64,000 nucleotides of DNA from an uncultured Bacteroidales bacterium (GTDB lineage: Bacteria; Bacteroidota; Bacteroidia; Bacteroidales; Muribaculaceae): positions 1-64,000 of the forward strand of contig CACZHT010000015.1 of the NCBI GenBank assembly GCA_902781045.1, in the 5' to 3' direction. Made by a program: the position numbers and the translations under genes. Each line of letters opens with the position of its first letter. The first letter of the stretch is position 1. Positions 60,778 to 64,000 of this stretch are shown here, piece by piece. Under the pieces are notes generated by a model, which saw nothing but the letters and a program-made list of their open reading frames with translations, made no database searches and was not told the origin of the DNA.

Positions 60778-62745
60778 ATGCGTTCAAGAATACTCCTAGC
60801 CCTGTGCATCGGCACATGCTCGCTGAGCCTTGCCGCACAGACGGCCAGCAATGTCAAGTTCAGCAAAATTGCCGCACCGGTGACCAACCAGGGAGCGCAA
60901 GGCAACCGGCCCGCCGGTGAGTTCTATCACGCCACCTACACCGGCGCAGCCTGGGGCGACTATGACAACGACGGTTTTCTGGACTTGTATTACAGCGACC
61001 GCAACACCCACATCAGCGACAACACAGTGTTCAACAACCTGTATCACAACAGCGGTGACGGCACGTTCACCCGCATCCTGCGCGCCCCATTGTCGTCCAC
61101 GGCATTCTCTTGTCCGGTGTGGCTCGACATCAACAACGACGGCAATCTTGACCTTGTGGTCAGCGGCTTGAGCAACTGGCACTACGGCTGGAACGAGGAC
61201 GGCTCGCAGCTGGGCTACATCCGTGCCCATGCCTATCTGGGCGACGGTCAGGGCGGCTTCACCGAGATAGACGACTGCGGCATCCGCCCCATCTTCAACG
61301 GCCACACCGGCGGCAAGGGCCACAACTGGGTCTCGGCCGGCGACTACGACCACGACGGCTATGTCGACCTGGTGATGACAGGATTTGACGACATCAACCG
61401 CCTGAACAAGGTGCACTTTGAGGATGCCATGCGCGTGGTCTACCTCTATCGCAACATCGGCGGCACACGCTTCGAGCTGCAGTCCACACCGGTCATGGGC
61501 GAGAAGGCCCTGCGCGGCCTGACCGATGGCAGTGCCGTGCTGGCCGACCTGGACGGTGACGGGTGGCTAGACCTGCTGACCACCGGCTACAGCGAGAAGC
61601 ACATGTCGGAAGGCTACATCTACTGGAACAACGGCGACGGCACGTTCAGTGAGGGCGACCCGCTGCCCGTGTGGGCTCTGACCAGCGCATCCAGCTCGGT
61701 GGCCGACCTGGATGGCGACGGCTTGCCCGAGCTGGTGCTCACAGGCATCTACTACGATGCCGGGCGCAAGTGCTTCACCATCTGCAAGAACAATGGCGAC
61801 CGCACGTTCACCGCAGTCGACACCGGCGACACATTTGAGGGCATCGACGGTGGCCAGCTGGCCTTCGGCGACGTCAACCAGGACGGCCGGACTGACATTC
61901 TGGTCGGCGGACACGGTCAGAACCACGAACACACCACCTGGCTATATGTCAACCAGGGCGACCTGAACTTTGAGGTCTATGGGGCGTACTACAACGACCC
62001 CTTCGGCAAGTTGGGTAGCTTCAGCCGCGTGACTCACGGCTCACACCACCTCATCGACTATGACAACGACGGATACCTCGACGCCTGGTTCCTGGGCTGG
62101 TGCAATGGGGGCTGCTCAAACGGCTGTTTGACCGAGTTGTGGCACAACGACTGCGCCGGCAAGGATATTCCGGCCAACACCAGCCCCTCGGCCCCGGCAG
62201 GACTGGCGGTGACCATCGACCGCGCCACGAGCATGGTTGAGCTGTCCTGGCAACCGGGCAGCGATGACTTCACGCCAGCCAGTGCGCTGCGCTACAACGC
62301 CTATGTCAAGAATCTGTCCACGGGCGAGTGCTCGATGCTTGTGCCGGCCGACACACTGTCGGGGTTTGTCAAGGTGAGCGCACTCAATGCCGCCATCGCC
62401 AGTCAGGCCTACCGGCTGCGTCTGCCAGCCGGCAACTATGCGTGGGGGGTGCAGAGCATCGACACATCGGGGCGCGGCAGCCACTTCGCCAAGGGCACCT
62501 TCGCCGTGCAGAGCAGTGCCCTCGACCGTGTGACCGAGGGCAGTGCCCACATCAGTGGCGCAAAGCGCCGCATCAGATACGACCTTGCCACAATGGGCAA
62601 CATCTGTGTCTATGACGCGCAAGGCAAACAGGTAATCAACACCCGGGTCAACGGCTGCGGCACCATCAGTGTCGCTTGCATCGGCATCTATCTGGTGACC
62701 GTAACGCAACAGGGCAAGACCAGCACCTACAAGTTAGCACTCTAG
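60778..62745 (+). CDS. FG-GAP/VCBS repeat protein with T9SS-type C-terminal domain
   Basis: 655 residues from ATG 60778. A signal peptide (LLALCIGTCSLSLAAQ) is followed by seven FG-GAP/VCBS-like repeats with DxDxDG calcium-binding loops (DYDNDGFLDL, DINNDGNLDL, DYDHDGYVDL, DLDGDGWLDL, DLDGDGLPEL, DVNQDGRTDI, DYDNDGYLDA), making a seven-bladed propeller. A fibronectin-like segment leads to a C-terminal sorting-type domain (NICVYDAQGKQV, ending GIYLVTVTQQGKTSTYKLAL). That tail fits type 9 secretion sorting domains. It is likely an exported carbohydrate-associated protein. The next gene starts at the base after its stop. Confidence 0.82.
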   Translation: MRSRILLALCIGTCSLSLAAQTASNVKFSKIAAPVTNQGAQGNRPAGEFYHATYTGAAWGDYDNDGFLDLYYSDRNTHISDNTVFNNLYHNSGDGTFTRILRAPLSSTAFSCPVWLDINNDGNLDLVVSGLSNWHYGWNEDGSQLGYIRAHAYLGDGQGGFTEIDDCGIRPIFNGHTGGKGHNWVSAGDYDHDGYVDLVMTGFDDINRLNKVHFEDAMRVVYLYRNIGGTRFELQSTPVMGEKALRGLTDGSAVLADLDGDGWLDLLTTGYSEKHMSEGYIYWNNGDGTFSEGDPLPVWALTSASSSVADLDGDGLPELVLTGIYYDAGRKCFTICKNNGDRTFTAVDTGDTFEGIDGGQLAFGDVNQDGRTDILVGGHGQNHEHTTWLYVNQGDLNFEVYGAYYNDPFGKLGSFSRVTHGSHHLIDYDNDGYLDAWFLGWCNGGCSNGCLTELWHNDCAGKDIPANTSPSAPAGLAVTIDRATSMVELSWQPGSDDFTPASALRYNAYVKNLSTGECSMLVPADTLSGFVKVSALNAAIASQAYRLRLPAGNYAWGVQSIDTSGRGSHFAKGTFAVQSSALDRVTEGSAHISGAKRRIRYDLATMGNICVYDAQGKQVINTRVNGCGTISVACIGIYLVTVTQQGKTSTYKLAL

Positions 62746-64000
62746 ATGCGTAAAACAATCCTCACACTGGCACTGTTGCTGGCCTTGCCGTCGCTGGGCG
62801 AGGTCATCAATCTGGGCAATCGTCCCTGGCGATTCACACGCGTGGTCACCGCCTCATCCAGCCTGGCCACAGGACTGGATGTGCGCTGCGGCGATCGGCG
62901 AGTGGCCGAGGCCAATGACGGTCGGCTCGACACGCGCCACACCAGCGACGAGCCGCTGGAGTTGGACCTGCTCAAGTCGCAGCAAGCCAGCGGCATCGAA
63001 TTGGTTTTTGGTGGCGACTCGGTGTGCCAGGTGCTGGCCCGCGTCGAGGTGAGCAACGACCGCCGGCAGTGGACGGCTCTGACTCAAGGCACTACCGCCC
63101 TGCCCTGCCAGCCCAATTATCAGAACGACATCACCACGGTCAACAATACGGTGGGCTATGCCCGGGTGGTGGTGAGCCGGTCGGCCATTCTCCCCACACC
63201 GGCGGCATTCCGCTACCTGCGTGTCACCGTCAACCGATGCCTGTCGGGCGACGGACATGCCATGCAGCCTCAATTGAGCGAGCTGGAGGTGCATCCGGTG
63301 AGCACCCACCATCCCGACAGCCACTACCTCTCCCCCACGCTCGACGACTCGCAGTGGCAGGTGGTGGGCATCCCCCACTGCTACAACGAGCAGGACACCT
63401 ATCTCAATGCCACCACCGGCGAGCGGTGCTGGCGTGGCGAGGTCTGGTATCGCCATGTGCTCCATGTCCCCGACAAGTGGCAGGGAAAGCGGTTGCTCAT
63501 CGAGTTCCAGAGCGTCAACATCGGGGCTACAGTCTTTGTCAACGGCCACGCCATCGAGGGCAACTCGGCTGTGCCACAGCCCGGGCCGGTGACCCATGTG
63601 GGCAGTTCACTGCCCTTTGTGGTCGACATTACGCCACACGTCCGCTATGGCACCGACAACCTGCTGTGTGTCAAGGTGTCGAACAGCCGCAACACATTCT
63701 TCACCTATCCCAATTTTGCCGAGAACGAGGGCTTCGGCCAGGCCATGGGTGGCATCGTGGCCGGTGTCTACCTGCACACGGTCGCCCCCATCCACATCCC
63801 GCTCAATGCCTATTCGCCCCACAATCAGTGGGGCACCTATCATGCCACCCTCACAGCCGGTGAGCACTGTGCCGTGGTGCGGATGATGACACGCGTGGTC
63901 AACCAGACTGCTCACGCCAGCCGCATCGAGCTGCGCACCCGTGTGCTCGACCGTCGCGGCAAGGCTGTGCTGCGCTTCACACAACGCGGCATCGCCCAGG
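62746..64000 (+). CDS. GH2-like glycoside hydrolase with discoidin-like domain, partial
   Basis: Open from ATG 62746 to the window edge (at least 418 codons, no stop), so the C-terminal part is missing. After a signal peptide (MRKTILTLALLLALPSLG) comes an F5/8 type C-like region (ANDGRLDTRHTSDEPLELDL and VEVSNDRRQWTAL, RYLRVTVNRC). A GH2 sugar-binding jelly-roll domain follows (WYRHVLHVPDKWQGKRLLIEFQSVNIGATVFVNGHAIEG, DNLLCVKVSNS, GGIVAGVYLHTV). The catalytic barrel lies beyond the window, so activity cannot be assigned. It starts directly after the FG-GAP gene stop and belongs to the HTCS operon. Confidence 0.82.
   Translation, partial: MRKTILTLALLLALPSLGEVINLGNRPWRFTRVVTASSSLATGLDVRCGDRRVAEANDGRLDTRHTSDEPLELDLLKSQQASGIELVFGGDSVCQVLARVEVSNDRRQWTALTQGTTALPCQPNYQNDITTVNNTVGYARVVVSRSAILPTPAAFRYLRVTVNRCLSGDGHAMQPQLSELEVHPVSTHHPDSHYLSPTLDDSQWQVVGIPHCYNEQDTYLNATTGERCWRGEVWYRHVLHVPDKWQGKRLLIEFQSVNIGATVFVNGHAIEGNSAVPQPGPVTHVGSSLPFVVDITPHVRYGTDNLLCVKVSNSRNTFFTYPNFAENEGFGQAMGGIVAGVYLHTVAPIHIPLNAYSPHNQWGTYHATLTAGEHCAVVRMMTRVVNQTAHASRIELRTRVLDRRGKAVLRFTQRGIAQ

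Overview
The window looks like chromosome from a GC-rich gut Bacteroidales, possibly Muribaculaceae- or Prevotella-like. The basis is SusC/SusD, a hybrid two-component regulator, GH92 and DUF1573/DUF4361/DUF4886/DUF1460 proteins, and repeated Bacteroidetes-type -7 boxes (TAnnTTTG) ahead of transcription units. The species assignment is inference.

Layout. (1) 0-4.5 kb: a MATE transporter, a tRNA-dihydrouridine synthase, a DUF2807 protein and a membrane acyltransferase. (2) 4.6-11.3 kb, minus strand: a compact operon FkbH-like / MaoC-like / SDR / acyl carrier protein / MBOAT / SGNH-like, preceded by a second acyltransferase-3 gene. It reads as a dedicated carrier-protein acyl pathway feeding a membrane O-acyltransferase, with no ketosynthase. 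(3) 11.5-18.1 kb: housekeeping genes rpoN, a PAP2 phosphatase, purE and ispG, then convergent DUF4886 lipoprotein and MFS genes. (4) 18.39-25.02 kb: a lower-GC 6.6-kb integrated element flanked by 29-bp direct repeats, the right copy being the 3' end of tRNA-Arg(CCG). It carries a tyrosine integrase, a hypothetical protein, an excisionase-like HTH protein, a RecA/RepA-like ATPase and a zinc-ribbon/TOPRIM primase-like protein. It has no relaxase or capsid gene. Its intergenic DNA is rich in structure: integrase arm-site-like repeats at both ends, 8-9-bp periodic GTTCA arrays, a palindrome over a promoter, and a likely small RNA. (5) 25.1-33.0 kb: ung, a free-Met-sulfoxide reductase, YccF, a PASTA protein, rluD-like, DUF1460, ettA and miaB. 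(6) 33.0-64.0 kb: a large polysaccharide utilisation locus. A minus-strand operon runs GH-D clan enzyme, TIG/NHL lipoprotein, SusC, SusD, DUF4361, GH92, GH30, GH30, GH3, DUF1573. A second minus operon is GH2-GH92. A plus-strand operon is HTCS regulator, GH43, FG-GAP protein with a T9SS-like tail, and a GH2-like protein that leaves the window.

How it fits together. The locus would bind a glycan at the surface (SusD, DUF4361, TIG/NHL), import it through SusC, trim alpha-mannosyl, alpha-galactosyl, beta-glycosyl and arabinosyl/galactosyl linkages in the periplasm, and be switched on by the HTCS. The acylation operon probably decorates the cell's own envelope glycan. Two copies of an 81-bp REP-like palindrome sit just past the stop codons of the MATE and ettA genes. 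All functions are inferred from sequence motifs read by eye; no database search was run.
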